Assembly: GCA_027490665.1 (NCBI GenBank)
Contig: JAIXXP010000106.1
Location: 1 to 62,519 of the forward strand
Length of the DNA stretch: 62,519 nucleotides
Direction of reading: 5' to 3'
DNA from: Cryomorphaceae bacterium
Lineage (GTDB): Bacteria; Bacteroidota; Bacteroidia; Flavobacteriales_D; Crocinitomicaceae
Shown: positions 33,657 to 42,576 of the stretch, piece after piece
Layout of the letters: each line of letters begins with the position of its first letter
Position numbering within the stretch: position 1 is the first letter of the stretch
Notes under the pieces: generated by a model
Database searches by the model: none
The model's input: only the letters and a program-made list of their open reading frames with translations
What the model was told of the DNA's origin: nothing
Translations under genes and position numbers: made by a program

Positions 33657-35621
33657 TCAATTTATTGTTACAAGTTTGGTTGTTTTCATTTGATGGGCAT
33701 TCATCAAAACAAGAATATAACTTCCTTTTTTAAAGGTGCGCACATCTAATTTTTGCCCCGGTGCTAAAGTACCTACTTGCATTAATTTTCCGTTCGCTGC
33801 ATAGAATTCATATGAGAGTTGTTCTTGCTGCTGAAGTATTTGAATAAAGTCTGAACTTGGATTTGGATAAACTAGCAAACCTACGTCCTGACGCATTCCA
33901 TTCTCTTGGATACTTAAAGTTGGGTCCAAACTCACCCCGGCGTTGCCATTGATGAGCCAATTGCTGGGGTCTATACCTATGGTACCTACCAATGTGCCGT
34001 AATTAGAAAGTGTGAAGAGTTCAGAATTGCTGGTGATAGGAAAGCGCACCAAAGTATCGGCTTGGCCTTGGCGCGAAAGCTTCAGCGTTACCGGATTGGT
34101 AAAGGTGGGTGTTACATTGGGCATGGAGGCCGTGTGTGAAATTTCAAGAATAAGGTCAGTGCCAACTTGATTGTATTTGACCTGATAAGTAGGAAAACCC
34201 TCGCCAAAATACCATTGCTCAAAAAAGCTATCTAAGTCGATGCTGCAAAAATTAGCCACGTGGTTTTTGAAGTCAAGCCCTGTTGCTGTACTGTCTGCAA
34301 AGGTGTTTTGAAAATCTTGCAAAGCGCCAAAGAAGAGGCTGTCGTTCTGAATGAAATAGCGCAAAGAATGGATGATGCCTGCTCCTTTGTCATAAGATAA
34401 TCTGCCGTTGAAAATGCGCGCTTCGTTTAAGGAGTCGAGTACCCAAACACTGCCACCTGCCTGACTCATCACGTTTTGATGAACTTGCGTCATGTGATTG
34501 ACCTGCTGCCCAGGATAAAGTGCCGCGAGCATGAGATATTCGCTATACGACGCAAAACCTTCATTGATCCAGATGTCGCACCAAGAGGCGCAGGTAACGT
34601 TATTGCCCCACCACTGATGTGCTAATTCATGGGCGGTGAGTGTTTTTTCAAAAAAGCCTTGGGTGGTCATGGTTTGGTGTTCCATTCCTCCACCAAGTGG
34701 TGCCATGCAATGTCCGTATTTTTCATCGGCAAAAGGGTAGGGTCCAAATTGGTTGGCAAAAAGTTCCATAAAATCTGCTGTTTCATTGATTTCATCTATG
34801 AAATTTGGCAGGGTTTGCGGATTGTTGTAGATGTAGTTTTGAATGAGTACAGGTGAGGTGCTACCCGCCGGGTTGGCATAAATGCTGTAATCTACGTATT
34901 TGGCAACAGCTACGGATATCAAGTAGTAAGCAATGGGGTGGCGGTGTTTCCATTCGTAGCGCGTGAAGCCATTTCCAAGTGACGCCACATTTTCTAAGCG
35001 TCCGTTTGAGCCTGCCATGCAGGTATCGGGTGCCGTAATTGCAACTGCACAAGAATCTGCTTTGTCCGTAAGGCTTTGCTTCACGGCAAACCATTCGTAG
35101 GCAGAAAATGGTTCCGACAACGACCACACCACTTTATTGCCCCAACTAGGCGAACTGCCAGCTGTTAGACCGCTTCCACCCAAAGGATTCGTCTGGGCCG
35201 TTGGCGGATTGCCAGCATAAGAAACTTTGATGACAAAATTGGCTTGTGCTTGTGTGTTTACAGGAATACGAACTTTGTTCAAAACCCGATGATAGTTTAC
35301 GTTTGTACCGTTGACTTGCACCTCGCTAATGATTAAAGTCTCGAACAACTCAATTAAAGCGGAGTCTAGATTTACCTTTGCTTTGGCATGAATTTCAACG
35401 CTTCCACTCAGGTAAGTAGATATATTGTTCATGTTGAGGTCTAGGTTGTAAAAATGGACGTCGTATTTTTCGGTTTCAGCGATTTCGGCTACAGTCAAAG
35501 AGGCACTTTTTGTTTGCCACTGTTTACTTGATTTTCTTGTAGAACAACTTCCCATTTCCTCTTGACCAAAAGAGGTGAGGGTAAGCGCGCCAAAAATTGT
35601 AAGGAGGAGTAGTTTTTTCAT
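33657..35621 (-). CDS. Secreted M1 family zinc aminopeptidase with T9SS type A signal
   Basis: The protein has 654 residues from the ATG at 35621 (signal peptide MKKLLLLTIFGALTLTSFGQ). The zinc site is complete: HELAH with His331, Glu332 and His335, then Glu354 (NEGFASY) at the usual 18-residue gap. The substrate-anchor motif reads GGGMEHQ instead of GxMEN, a change that could alter N-terminus recognition. The C-terminal 75 residues are a type A T9SS sorting domain (LVYPNPSSDFIQIL, then FKKGSYILVL), so the enzyme is exported through T9SS to digest peptides outside the cell or at its surface. It is transcribed divergently from the metal-efflux operon. Confidence 0.88.
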   Translation of the reverse strand: MKKLLLLTIFGALTLTSFGQEEMGSCSTRKSSKQWQTKSASLTVAEIAETEKYDVHFYNLDLNMNNISTYLSGSVEIHAKAKVNLDSALIELFETLIISEVQVNGTNVNYHRVLNKVRIPVNTQAQANFVIKVSYAGNPPTAQTNPLGGSGLTAGSSPSWGNKVVWSLSEPFSAYEWFAVKQSLTDKADSCAVAITAPDTCMAGSNGRLENVASLGNGFTRYEWKHRHPIAYYLISVAVAKYVDYSIYANPAGSTSPVLIQNYIYNNPQTLPNFIDEINETADFMELFANQFGPYPFADEKYGHCMAPLGGGMEHQTMTTQGFFEKTLTAHELAHQWWGNNVTCASWCDIWINEGFASYSEYLMLAALYPGQQVNHMTQVHQNVMSQAGGSVWVLDSLNEARIFNGRLSYDKGAGIIHSLRYFIQNDSLFFGALQDFQNTFADSTATGLDFKNHVANFCSIDLDSFFEQWYFGEGFPTYQVKYNQVGTDLILEISHTASMPNVTPTFTNPVTLKLSRQGQADTLVRFPITSNSELFTLSNYGTLVGTIGIDPSNWLINGNAGVSLDPTLSIQENGMRQDVGLLVYPNPSSDFIQILQQQEQLSYEFYAANGKLMQVGTLAPGQKLDVRTFKKGSYILVLMNAHQMKTTKLVTIN

Positions 35622-35676
35622 TTCAAAGGTTTGAACGAAATTAAACATTCTTTCGGGAGTTGATTTCAATTTTCGG

Positions 35677-35684
35677 TATCTTTG
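35677..35684 (+). promoter_or_regulatory. Putative -7 box of the metal-efflux operon
   Basis: TATCTTTG is a perfect TAnnTTTG box ending 4 nt before the ATG at 35689. With start sites usually a few nt past the box, the mRNA would begin at or inside the first codons; ATGs at 35698 and 35704 are alternative starts. No TTG element is seen at the expected spacing. Confidence 0.45.
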
Positions 35685-35688
35685 TGAC

Positions 35689-36075
35689 ATGCGTTTAATG
35701 AGCATGGTTTTAGCAATTTACTTTGGTTTGCTTTCTTTGGCACCCCAGTGGCAAGGCCTGGAGTTTTTCAAGCTAGATGCCCTTTTTGACCATTACGCGC
35801 AATATCAGCAAGAAAAAGATGCTGGTGGTTTCTTCAGTTTTGTTCAAGAACACTACCTCCAACAAGTAACCGAAAACCACCAAGAACACCGCGAACTCCC
35901 TTTTAAGTCGGCCCAAGCCAATGTGCTTATAACGTTGGTCATGCCAACCCCAAGTACTTCAGTTTCATTTTTAAGTACGCCCATCCATTTATCAAGACAA
36001 AATATCTTATCGGCACCAACATCCGTTTCTATCAATGACTTTTTTGAATGTTGGCACCCCCCTCAATTAGTGTAG
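35689..36075 (+). CDS. Small exported protein of the metal-efflux operon
   Basis: The 128-residue protein has an N-terminal hydrophobic segment (MSMVLAIYFGLLSLAP) likely to be a signal peptide, then a His/Glu/Gln-rich stretch: DHYAQYQQEKDAG, EHYLQQVTENHQEHREL, and a C-terminal CWHPPQ. Small proteins of this form commonly precede CzcA-type pumps in Bacteroidota. The histidines suggest periplasmic metal binding, which is inference. Starts at 35689, 35698 or 35704 are possible. The pump gene follows after 38 bp. Confidence 0.6.
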   Translation: MRLMSMVLAIYFGLLSLAPQWQGLEFFKLDALFDHYAQYQQEKDAGGFFSFVQEHYLQQVTENHQEHRELPFKSAQANVLITLVMPTPSTSVSFLSTPIHLSRQNILSAPTSVSINDFFECWHPPQLV

Positions 36076-36113
36076 CTTGAGTCCCTTGAGTTTTACATTC
36101 TAATTGAGTTCCT

Positions 36114-39100
36114 ATGTTAAATCGCATCATTTATTGGTCGATTCACAACAAACTAATTGTTGCTGTCTTGACCCTCGCTCTCATCATTTGGGGGCTATTT
36201 TCACTTTCAAAACTTCCAATAGACGCCGTTCCGGACATCACCAACAACCAAGTTCAGGTGGTCACGACTGCGCCGTCGTCTAGCGCACTCGATATAGAGC
36301 GCTTTGTGACCTTCCCGGTCGAACAAACAATGGCCACTATTCCTGGGATCGAAGTAATTCGCTCCTTTAGCCGCTTTGGCCTAAGTGTGGTGACTATTGT
36401 TTTTACCGAAGACACCGACATTTATTGGGCGCGCCAACAAGTTCAGGAGCGCTTGTCAGAAGCTAAAAACAACATTCCTACAGGTTTTGGTGAGCCTTCC
36501 ATGGCACCACTGAGTACTGGCCTCGGCGAAATCTATCAGTACACGCTGCGCGCCAAAGCGGGTTATGCCCAAAAATACAGCCCCGCCGACCTTCGCAGCA
36601 TTCAAGATTGGGTCATTCGCAGGCAATTACTCGGCGTCAAAGGCGTTGCCGATGTCAGTGGCTTTGGCGGAGAGCTCAAGACCTACGAAATCGCTATTGA
36701 TCCGTTGTTGCTCAAAGCACACGAAATCACTTTAGATGAAGTCTTTACGGCAGTATCTCAAAACAACGAAAATACTGGAGGGGCTTATATTGAGCGCCAC
36801 CACATGACCACATATATCCGAACCGAAGGATTGGTCGGTAGTTTGGCTGATATCGAAAACATCCAAATCAATCATCCGAGTGGCGACGCACCTGTTTACA
36901 TTCGCGATATCGCCGAAGTCAAATACGGTGCTCAAGTGCGCTATGGCGCGCTCACCTACAATGCCGAAGGCGAGGCCGTGGGCGGAATTGTTCTGATGCT
37001 CAAAGGAGCCAATTCATCAGAAGTTATCTCGTTGGTGAAAGAACGCATGGCCCAAATTGAAGGCAACTTACCTGAAGGCGTAGAGCTTGAAGTTTACCTC
37101 GACCGCACCAATTTAGTCAACAGAGCCATTCATACCGTTAGTAACAACCTCATTGAAGGCGCTTTAATTGTCATTTTCGTTTTGGTTTTGCTCTTAGGAA
37201 ACTTGCGTGCAGGTCTGATCGTAGCATCCGTTATTCCTTTGGCTATGCTTTTTGCCATTTCCCTAATGAATGTATTTGGGGTTTCTGGCAACCTGATGTC
37301 TTTAGGTGCCCTTGACTTCGGTCTTATTGTAGATGGCGCAGTAATAATTGTCGAATCAACCCTGCATTTGCTACAGCACAGGCGCGGCAAACAGCTTACC
37401 CAACTTGAAATGAACACTGAAGTGTATAGTTCAGCTTCCAAATTCAGCAAAAGCGCCGTTTTTGGGCAAGTCATAATTCTTGTTGTTTACCTGCCCATTT
37501 TAGCACTAGTTGGTATAGAAGGCAAAATGTTCAAGCCGATGGCCCAAACCGTCATCTTTGCCATTCTAGGTGCACTCATCCTTTCCCTCACTTACGTCCC
37601 CATGATTTCCTCGATGGTGCTTTCTAAAAAAGTTCACGCTGGAAAAACAATTTCTGACCGACTCGTTGATCAAATCAAAACGCGCTACACTCCGGCGCTT
37701 TCGTGGGTATTGCGCAAGCAAAGATGGATCCTTGGGTCAATTGTTGTACTTTTTACCATATCGATACTACTCTTCAATCAACTGGGTGCAGAGTTCATTC
37801 CATCTTTAGATGAAGGCGATTTCGCGGTCGAGACCCGCTTAATGACTGGTTCAGGGCTCAACAAAACCATAGATGCCACCACCAAAGCATCTCGCATCTT
37901 ACTCCAAAAGTTTCCGGAAATCAAACAAGTTGTAGGCAAAATCGGTACAGCTGAAATCCCAACAGACCCTATGCCAATGGAAGCTTGTGACCTCATGCTC
38001 ATTTTAAAGGACAAGGAAGAGTGGGTGAGTGCTACCAATAAAGAGGAGCTTGCAGCAAAAATGCAAGCTGTTCTTGAAGAAGAATTACCAAGTGTATCAT
38101 TTGGTTTTCAGCAACCTATTCAAATGCGTTTCAATGAGCTCATGACAGGCGCTAAGCAAGATGTAGTTGTCAAAGTATACGGTGAAGATTTCGACAAACT
38201 TTCTGCTTATGCCAAACAAATAGGAACCATATCAAAAAGCATTACCGGCGTTCAAGATGTCTACGTAGAGGAGCTCTCTGGCTTACCTCAACTTATTGTG
38301 CGTTATGACCGCGACGCACTTGCCCGCTATCAAGTGACTATCGAAGAAGTCAATCGTGCGGTCAATTTAGGATTTGCCGGACAAATTGCGGGTTATGTTT
38401 TTGAAGGAGAACGCAAATTTCAATTGGTGGTTAAATTGCGCCAGGCCGACCGCTCTGCCATTACGGATATCAAGCAATTATACGTGAGCAACGCTGCGGG
38501 GCAAGAAATTGCTTTAGCAGAGTTGGCATCGATACAAATTGAAAATGGCCCCAATCAAATCCAACGCGACGACGCTAAAAGGCGAATTATTATAGGTTTC
38601 AATGTGCGCGGACGCGACGTTGAAAGTATCGTAAAAGAACTTCAGCAAAAAATGGATCAGCAAATCGATTTTGAAACAGGTTATTTTCCGCAAATTGGCG
38701 GCACCTTCGAAAACTTGATCCATGCCCGTGCGCGCTTGCTCATTGCAGTGCCCATTTCTTTGCTGCTCATTTTCTTCTTATTGTACCTTACTTTTCAATC
38801 TGTGAAGCAAGCGGCACTTATTTATTCGGCTATACCTTTAGCTTCAATAGGTGGTGTTATTGCCTTGTATATGAGAGGGATGCCTTTTTCAATTTCTGCC
38901 GGAGTTGGTTTCATTGCGCTCTTTGGGGTGGCGGTGCTCAATGGTATTGTTTTAATTGCTGAATTCAATACATTAAGAAAGTCCGGAGCGCCTATTTTAC
39001 AAGTTGTATTGCGTGGAACCGCCAACAGACTTCGGCCTGTACTTCTAACAGCAACAGTTGCTTCTTTAGGCTTTTTACCAATGGCGCTCTCTCACGGCAG

Positions 39101-40451
39101 CGGTGCTGAGGTTCAGAAACCGCTTGCAACGGTTGTCATTGGAGGCCTCATTAGTGCAACAATTCTCACCTTGTTTATACTGCCTTTACTGTATGTGCTT
39201 TTCGAAAAGCCATTGCGCTTGCGCAGAAAAAAGGCACTCACTTTAATTGTATTGCTTGCCCTAAGCTCCACTGCCTTTGGGCAACAAAAATTTACAGATG
39301 CGCAACTATATCAAATGCTCCTCGATCATAACGGGCAAATCAAAGCAGAAGTACTCGAAGCCCAGCGCCAGCAAAGTTTGGGCGAAGGTGCAGCAGGTTG
39401 GCAGGCTTTATCTGCGTCTTTTATGGTGGGGCAATTCAATTCAGCCTACAACAAAGACAATAACCTTACGCTTAGCCAGGCCATCCCTTACAATGGGGCT
39501 TTGCGTTTGCAAAATCAATTGGGGGCAGTCAGTGGCCAACTATCTGAGCAAGATTTAGCCTTACTCAAAAGAGATTTCAAGCGTGCTTTGGACGAACAAC
39601 TCGAGCAGATCCGCCTGCTTCAAGCGCAACAAAGCCTTGCCCAGAAACAAGATTCTCTGTATGGTGTACTCGATGAAAAGATGAAGTTGCGGGTTTCGCT
39701 CGGCGATGCAGCAAAAATGGATCAAGTATTGGTGCATTCCAAATATATGCGTGCCAATGCCCTGCTACGGCAACAAAATCAGGAGTTACAAAATGCTTGG
39801 TTGGCTCTGCATGTGTTGTTGGCTTATAAGGGCCCTGCATTTGAATTAGCTCAAGTCGAGGCGCTGGACTTCCTCAAACTACCTGTTTATGATGCTGGTG
39901 CAGTGCATCCAAGTTTACTGCGCTACGACATTCAAAAGCAGCAGTTGGAGCTTCAAATTGAACTCAATCGCGCACAGCAGTTGCCACAACTTGGTTTGGG
40001 CTATTTCAATCAATCCTTGGTTGGTAACCAAAACATCAATGGCAGCGATCAATACTTTGGCCCAGAAAAGCGCTTTCAAGGCGCAATGCTCCAAACGCAA
40101 ATCCCAATTGATTTTCACGCCTACAAAGCCCGAACGGCATCGTTTGAACTCGCACTTACCCAAAATGAGTTGCGCAAGAGCCAACAAGCCACGGCCTTGA
40201 ATACCCAAAAAAATCAAATCTTTGGACAATTAAAGCAGCGCATCGAAACCTATCAAATGGTTGCGGCTCCCATTGAGTCTGAACTCGAAAAGCTACAGAC
40301 CGATGCCGAATTGCAACTCACTAGCGGCCAAATCTCCTTGATTGAATTTATCCAATTACAAGATTACCAAATTGCTTTGCAAGGAGAACTTTTAGAATGG
40401 CAACACCAAATTAAATTGTTACACATTTCCTTTGAATGGATACAAAAATAA
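36114..40451 (+). CDS. CzcA-type heavy-metal RND pump fused to a TolC-like outer-membrane factor
   Basis: In this 1445-residue protein, residues 1-1040 form a complete heavy-metal RND transporter with 12 helices and two large periplasmic loops. Helix 4 has DFGLIVDGAVIIVES (Asp401, Asp407), the pattern of divalent-cation (Zn/Co/Cd/Ni) pumps rather than Cu/Ag pumps. A new signal-like segment follows at about 1042-1058 (LIVLLALSSTAFGQQ). Residues 1060-1445 are TolC-like: long coiled-coil helices with paired repeats (LTLSQAIPYNGALRLQNQ; QLTSGQISLIEFIQLQDYQ). The fusion joins the inner- and outer-membrane parts in one chain, with the adaptor encoded 5 bp downstream. Such fusions occur in Bacteroidota. 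The second half may be cleaved after export. Confidence 0.9.
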   Translation: MLNRIIYWSIHNKLIVAVLTLALIIWGLFSLSKLPIDAVPDITNNQVQVVTTAPSSSALDIERFVTFPVEQTMATIPGIEVIRSFSRFGLSVVTIVFTEDTDIYWARQQVQERLSEAKNNIPTGFGEPSMAPLSTGLGEIYQYTLRAKAGYAQKYSPADLRSIQDWVIRRQLLGVKGVADVSGFGGELKTYEIAIDPLLLKAHEITLDEVFTAVSQNNENTGGAYIERHHMTTYIRTEGLVGSLADIENIQINHPSGDAPVYIRDIAEVKYGAQVRYGALTYNAEGEAVGGIVLMLKGANSSEVISLVKERMAQIEGNLPEGVELEVYLDRTNLVNRAIHTVSNNLIEGALIVIFVLVLLLGNLRAGLIVASVIPLAMLFAISLMNVFGVSGNLMSLGALDFGLIVDGAVIIVESTLHLLQHRRGKQLTQLEMNTEVYSSASKFSKSAVFGQVIILVVYLPILALVGIEGKMFKPMAQTVIFAILGALILSLTYVPMISSMVLSKKVHAGKTISDRLVDQIKTRYTPALSWVLRKQRWILGSIVVLFTISILLFNQLGAEFIPSLDEGDFAVETRLMTGSGLNKTIDATTKASRILLQKFPEIKQVVGKIGTAEIPTDPMPMEACDLMLILKDKEEWVSATNKEELAAKMQAVLEEELPSVSFGFQQPIQMRFNELMTGAKQDVVVKVYGEDFDKLSAYAKQIGTISKSITGVQDVYVEELSGLPQLIVRYDRDALARYQVTIEEVNRAVNLGFAGQIAGYVFEGERKFQLVVKLRQADRSAITDIKQLYVSNAAGQEIALAELASIQIENGPNQIQRDDAKRRIIIGFNVRGRDVESIVKELQQKMDQQIDFETGYFPQIGGTFENLIHARARLLIAVPISLLLIFFLLYLTFQSVKQAALIYSAIPLASIGGVIALYMRGMPFSISAGVGFIALFGVAVLNGIVLIAEFNTLRKSGAPILQVVLRGTANRLRPVLLTATVASLGFLPMALSHGSGAEVQKPLATVVIGGLISATILTLFILPLLYVLFEKPLRLRRKKALTLIVLLALSSTAFGQQKFTDAQLYQMLLDHNGQIKAEVLEAQRQQSLGEGAAGWQALSASFMVGQFNSAYNKDNNLTLSQAIPYNGALRLQNQLGAVSGQLSEQDLALLKRDFKRALDEQLEQIRLLQAQQSLAQKQDSLYGVLDEKMKLRVSLGDAAKMDQVLVHSKYMRANALLRQQNQELQNAWLALHVLLAYKGPAFELAQVEALDFLKLPVYDAGAVHPSLLRYDIQKQQLELQIELNRAQQLPQLGLGYFNQSLVGNQNINGSDQYFGPEKRFQGAMLQTQIPIDFHAYKARTASFELALTQNELRKSQQATALNTQKNQIFGQLKQRIETYQMVAAPIESELEKLQTDAELQLTSGQISLIEFIQLQDYQIALQGELLEWQHQIKLLHISFEWIQK

Positions 40452-40456
40452 CTCCT

Positions 40457-41587
40457 ATGAAAACATCTTTTTTTCTTCTCAATAGCTTATTTGTCCTTTT
40501 GTTGCTCTCTTGTTCTTCCCAAGATCAAGAAGCCAACGCAGCTAAAGAAACCAAAGTGAATAAGCAGCTAAAACTCAGTTCCAAACAACTCCAAACGCTA
40601 GGTATCGAACTCGGAGCCTTGCAACAAATCAATATGGGCCTGAGCGTATTTGCCAATGGCGTTATTGATGTTCCGCCACAAAATAAATCCTATATCGCCA
40701 TGCCTTATGGTGGCTACATAAAAAAAATCAATGTGCTCGACGGTATGCAGGTGCAGAAAGGTCAAATTCTGATGGTGGTAGAACATCCAGAAGTTCTACA
40801 GTTGCAACAAGAGTATCTAGAAGTGCAAGGGCAAGCCGAATACCTCGCTGCCGACTACGAGCGCCAAAAAGAACTTTACGAAAATGAAGCCGGCTCTGCC
40901 AAGAACTACCAACAAGCTAAAAGTGCCTATATGGTCAACAAAGCCAAATTAAGTGGCTTGGCAATGAAGTTAGAAATGGCCAATGTCAATATGAACACCC
41001 TTCGCAATGGTCAAATAGAACGCACCCAAAATATCCGTTCGCCATTTGCAGGGGTCATCACAAAGGTGACGGCTAACGTTGGTGCTTTTGCAGATCCAAA
41101 AGATAATTTATTGGAAATCATTGATTTGAAACATGCCCATGCAGAGCTCACGGTATATGAAAAGTATTTGTCCTTTTTACAAAAAGATCAACTCGTCAAA
41201 TTGCAGTTTGTAGATATGCACACTACTGCAACAGCCAAAATTTATTTGATCGGTAGAGAAATCAGTAGCGAGCGCACTGTTAAAGTGCATTGTCATTTTG
41301 ACAAACTTCCCGCAGACATCACCCCAGGGTCCTACCTGAAAGCAGAAATTCGTGCCGAGGATCAGAACCAATTTACCTTACCTGAAGAGGCTGTGGTACA
41401 GCAAAATGGAAAAGATGTCGTTTTTATTGAAAAGGAGGGCAACTTTTTTACTGTTGAAATCGACATACTCATGAACCAAGACGGTCGAGTCGCTATTACA
41501 AGTAAGCAACTTGCTCTACTCGAGCACTCCTCCATAGTTGTAAAAGGTGCTTACGAGCTTTTAGCCATTTTAAACAAAGAAGAATAA
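40457..41587 (+). CDS. Efflux RND periplasmic adaptor (CusB/HlyD type), lipoprotein
   Basis: The protein has 376 residues from the ATG at 40457, with a lipobox (FVLLLLSC) so it is lipid-anchored. The adaptor domains are recognisable: the barrel-sandwich/lipoyl half (GGYIKKINVLDGMQVQKGQI), a coiled-coil hairpin (VQGQAEYLAADYERQKELYE), the second half (IRSPFAGVITKVTANVGAF) and the membrane-proximal domain. It links the pump to the TolC-like domain. It lies 5 bp after the pump gene. A start at 40436 would overlap the pump gene and put extra residues before the signal. Confidence 0.9.
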   Translation: MKTSFFLLNSLFVLLLLSCSSQDQEANAAKETKVNKQLKLSSKQLQTLGIELGALQQINMGLSVFANGVIDVPPQNKSYIAMPYGGYIKKINVLDGMQVQKGQILMVVEHPEVLQLQQEYLEVQGQAEYLAADYERQKELYENEAGSAKNYQQAKSAYMVNKAKLSGLAMKLEMANVNMNTLRNGQIERTQNIRSPFAGVITKVTANVGAFADPKDNLLEIIDLKHAHAELTVYEKYLSFLQKDQLVKLQFVDMHTTATAKIYLIGREISSERTVKVHCHFDKLPADITPGSYLKAEIRAEDQNQFTLPEEAVVQQNGKDVVFIEKEGNFFTVEIDILMNQDGRVAITSKQLALLEHSSIVVKGAYELLAILNKEE

Positions 41588-41629
41588 CTCCTTTATTTGC
41601 TATTCAATATCACATCAAATAACAATAAC

Positions 41630-42103
41630 ATGAAAAATTTAAACATCATCAACCGCATCTTTTTCATTGGCTTCATTTCAAGCATGCTACTTTTAGGTTC
41701 TTGCAAAAAATACTGGGCTTGTAAGGAAGAAAATATCAGTTCAGCGGGCTCAAATAAGTCTCACAACAAAGGCCAGAATTGCATGCAATGCCACAACTCA
41801 ACCGGAGAAGGTGAGGGCTGCTTTAATGTTGCGGGAACAGTATACAAAGCTGATTTACAAAACAGCCAAACTGGCGGAACCGTTGAGCTATATACTGAAC
41901 CAAATGGCGCTGGCACGTTAAAATATACCATTGCCATCGACGGTAAAGGCAATTTTTACACGACCGCCAATGTAGATTACACTGGTTTGTATCCAAAGGT
42001 AACAAGCCCATCTGGCGCGAGTATTTATATGGGGTCGCCACTGAGCAGCGGAGCATGCAATACATGCCATGGGTCAAGCTCAAGTAAGTTAGGTCTAGAT
42101 TGA
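41630..42103 (+). CDS. Lipoprotein with two CxxCH motifs
   Basis: The 157-residue protein has a lipobox MLLLGSC at its N-terminus. It has two CxxCH sequences, CMQCH (Cys51-His55) and CNTCH (Cys143-His147), the signature for covalent c-type haem. Between them is a beta-sandwich-like stretch (VAGTVYKADLQNSQTGGTVE, later GKGNFYTTANVDY) resembling carboxypeptidase-regulatory-like domains. Either it is a small dihaem-type electron carrier or the motifs bind metal. As the last gene of the efflux operon (42 bp after the adaptor, before a strong terminator), a role in metal binding or sensing is possible; this is inference. Confidence 0.7.
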   Translation: MKNLNIINRIFFIGFISSMLLLGSCKKYWACKEENISSAGSNKSHNKGQNCMQCHNSTGEGEGCFNVAGTVYKADLQNSQTGGTVELYTEPNGAGTLKYTIAIDGKGNFYTTANVDYTGLYPKVTSPSGASIYMGSPLSSGACNTCHGSSSSKLGLD

Positions 42104-42134
42104 TCTTCTGAATTCCTTTACTCCACCATTTTTG

Positions 42135-42170
42135 AAGCTCAATTTGTTTTGGCAAATTGAGCTTTTTTTT
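42135..42170 (+). terminator. Terminator of the metal-efflux operon
   Basis: Perfect stem AAGCTCAATTTG with CAAATTGAGCTT (42135-42146 and 42153-42164), loop TTTTGG, followed by a T run to 42170. The stop codon of the convergent gene (42139-42141) lies within the left arm of the hairpin. Confidence 0.9.
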
Positions 42171-42570
42171 CTTCGAATAGTGCAATAAATGCTGCTTCGT
42201 CTTGAGGTGAAATCAGGAGCTCGTCGTATTTGTTGTAATGCAGAACCACGCATTTCCATGCAGTGCTCATCTTCCAACCTGCATATAAACCATTTGCAGG
42301 TTCTACTTTTAGGAAGGTATTGTAATAGATTCTTTTTTTAAAGCCCATGCTTTGGCAAAGCAAATGGTCCTCTAAAAAAGTATAGTGCGTGGTTTTCGGT
42401 AAGATCCAAAGAAGAAACAATGCCAAAAAGACCCAAACGATTGCCAAGCCATAAAAAGCAGATACATCGCCTTTAGGCAAATACATGAGTAATCCTACAC
42501 CGAAATAAATTAGCAACACGAAGCCAACTGCGGCCCATAAGAACCAATCTGGTTTGGTGCGAAAGCGCAT
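42139..42570 (-). CDS. Membrane protein with bacterial PH-like domain
   Basis: The 143-residue protein has two membrane helices at residues 10-55 (FLWAAVGFVLLIYFGVGLLM and LAIVWVFLALFLLWIL) and a C-terminal PH-like domain: HYTFLEDHLLCQSMGFKKRI, then SPQDEAAFIALFEE. This order is that of bacterial PH-domain membrane proteins of the bPH_4 (formerly DUF1200) kind; the role is unknown. It lies 6 bp after glyA and may be co-transcribed with it. Its 3' end runs into the terminator of the convergent efflux operon. Confidence 0.72.
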   Translation of the reverse strand: MRFRTKPDWFLWAAVGFVLLIYFGVGLLMYLPKGDVSAFYGLAIVWVFLALFLLWILPKTTHYTFLEDHLLCQSMGFKKRIYYNTFLKVEPANGLYAGWKMSTAWKCVVLHYNKYDELLISPQDEAAFIALFEEKKAQFAKTN

Positions 42571-42576
42571 TCTAAA

